DNA of 64,000 nucleotides. It comes from a virus. Location: IMG/VR virus record IMGVR_UViG_3300036766_000678, positions 116,417 to 180,416 of that record. One strand, given 5' to 3'. Position 1 is the first letter of the stretch. Each line of letters starts with the position of its first letter. Under the pieces are notes generated by a model. It was not told the origin of the DNA. It ran no database searches and was given only the letters and a program-made list of their open reading frames with translations. Positions 63,616 to 64,000 of this stretch are shown piece after piece. The position numbers were made by a program, and so were the translations under genes.

Positions 63616-64000
63616 TTACCTCTTTTTCTTTAGTTTATTCTTTAATTCATCCATAGCGGATAAAAACTCTAAATTATTTAATACTTCAATATCAAGGGAA
63701 ACAACAAAATAAGGCCCCTTCACCCCATCCCAATATTCTTGTTCAGTAATTTCAAATATTTTAAAATAACACTTAGCTTTGTTCTTCTTAATAATCCGCC
63801 TAAAGTAGCTTGATTTTAATTTCGCAGTTTGATCAAAAAGAATAATATCTCCTATTTGAAATTTATTTTTGTATCGCACAGGAACAACAATACATTCTCT
63901 TGATTTATGCCCAAAATAAAAAGGGCTTGGAGGAACAAATCGAACAGAGAAATAACATCCTTTTACTCGTGTATTATTTCGAAAATTCAAAAGAGTATTT
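63616..64000 (-). CDS. Hypothetical protein with tail-like end (5' end outside window)
   Basis: The frame is open to the right edge and shows no ATG, so the start lies beyond it; a TTG ten bases from the edge is a less likely start. The body has beta-barrel character (GCYFSVRFVPPSPFYFGHKS, FQIGDIILFDQTAKLKSSYF). The end EVLNNLEFLSAMDELKNK keeps NNLEFL but not LY, so it is a weak tail match. Function unknown. Confidence 0.65.
   Translation of the reverse strand, partial: NTLLNFRNNTRVKGCYFSVRFVPPSPFYFGHKSRECIVVPVRYKNKFQIGDIILFDQTAKLKSSYFRRIIKKNKAKCYFKIFEITEQEYWDGVKGPYFVVSLDIEVLNNLEFLSAMDELKNKLKKKR

Noticed and set aside
1-64000. tRNA genes and an altered genetic code
   Set aside because: Gaps between genes are all short and none shows a cloverleaf; TAA, TAG and TGA all act as stops at credible gene ends.

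Overview
The window is a gene-dense stretch of a large, low-GC tailed-phage genome. It carries TerL, portal, head-maturation protease with scaffold, a fibre-like protein, DnaC-type loader, homing endonucleases and inteins, and I see no chromosomal genes. Every gene I can support is read leftwards (minus strand), many with 1-30 nt overlaps (ATGA, TAATG). Starts often have AAGGAG/GGAGG ribosome sites, and several junctions carry TTGACA-17-TATACT type promoters, so transcription by a host sigma70-type polymerase is likely for part of the genome. The host cannot be named. The first gene is cut by the left edge and the last by the right edge. I saw no tRNA, rRNA or CRISPR array.

Layout, in order of transcription (high to low coordinate). 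64.0-50.5 kb: small accessory genes plus nucleic-acid and lysis functions: an SLT transglycosylase, a T4 Rnl1-like RNA ligase, an AP2/HNH endonuclease, a deoxyribosyltransferase-like protein, DUF4326, a fused HD-hydrolase/P-loop kinase, a KTSC protein and a HAD phosphatase. 50-37.5 kb: metallophosphoesterase, a DUF6745 protein with a 12-bp repeat, DnaC-like loader, a cyclic-phosphate receiver domain (cREC), a ThyX-like protein that has lost its signature residues, peptide deformylase, a ClpP-like protease and many zinc miniproteins. 37-1 kb: head/virion region: several long multi-domain proteins, a fibre-like protein, deoC, TerL, a portal with two inteins, a secreted trypsin-like protease, a prohead protease-scaffold with one intein, and the start of a likely decoration protein.

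The most striking feature is a family I call the NLEYLE-tail proteins. At least 24 genes between 6.4 and 64 kb end in a short acidic/aromatic helix of the form (D/S)NLxYLExLY(D/N/E)K. About twenty are 55-115 aa miniproteins with a CxCxH...H...C...CxC zinc module. Others are unrelated proteins, two of them members of known families, carrying the same tail. Codons vary while the peptide is kept, so selection appears to act on the peptide. I do not know this system from the literature.

Other linked themes: a set of RNA-repair-type domains (ligase, HD-kinase, cREC, HAD, and an NTase/HAD/2H-phosphoesterase multidomain protein in the virion region); a heavy load of homing elements (three inteins, six free HNH genes, one stand-alone zinc module) centred on head genes; and three copies of an ungapped 54-bp intergenic element that looks like a phage-specific promoter.
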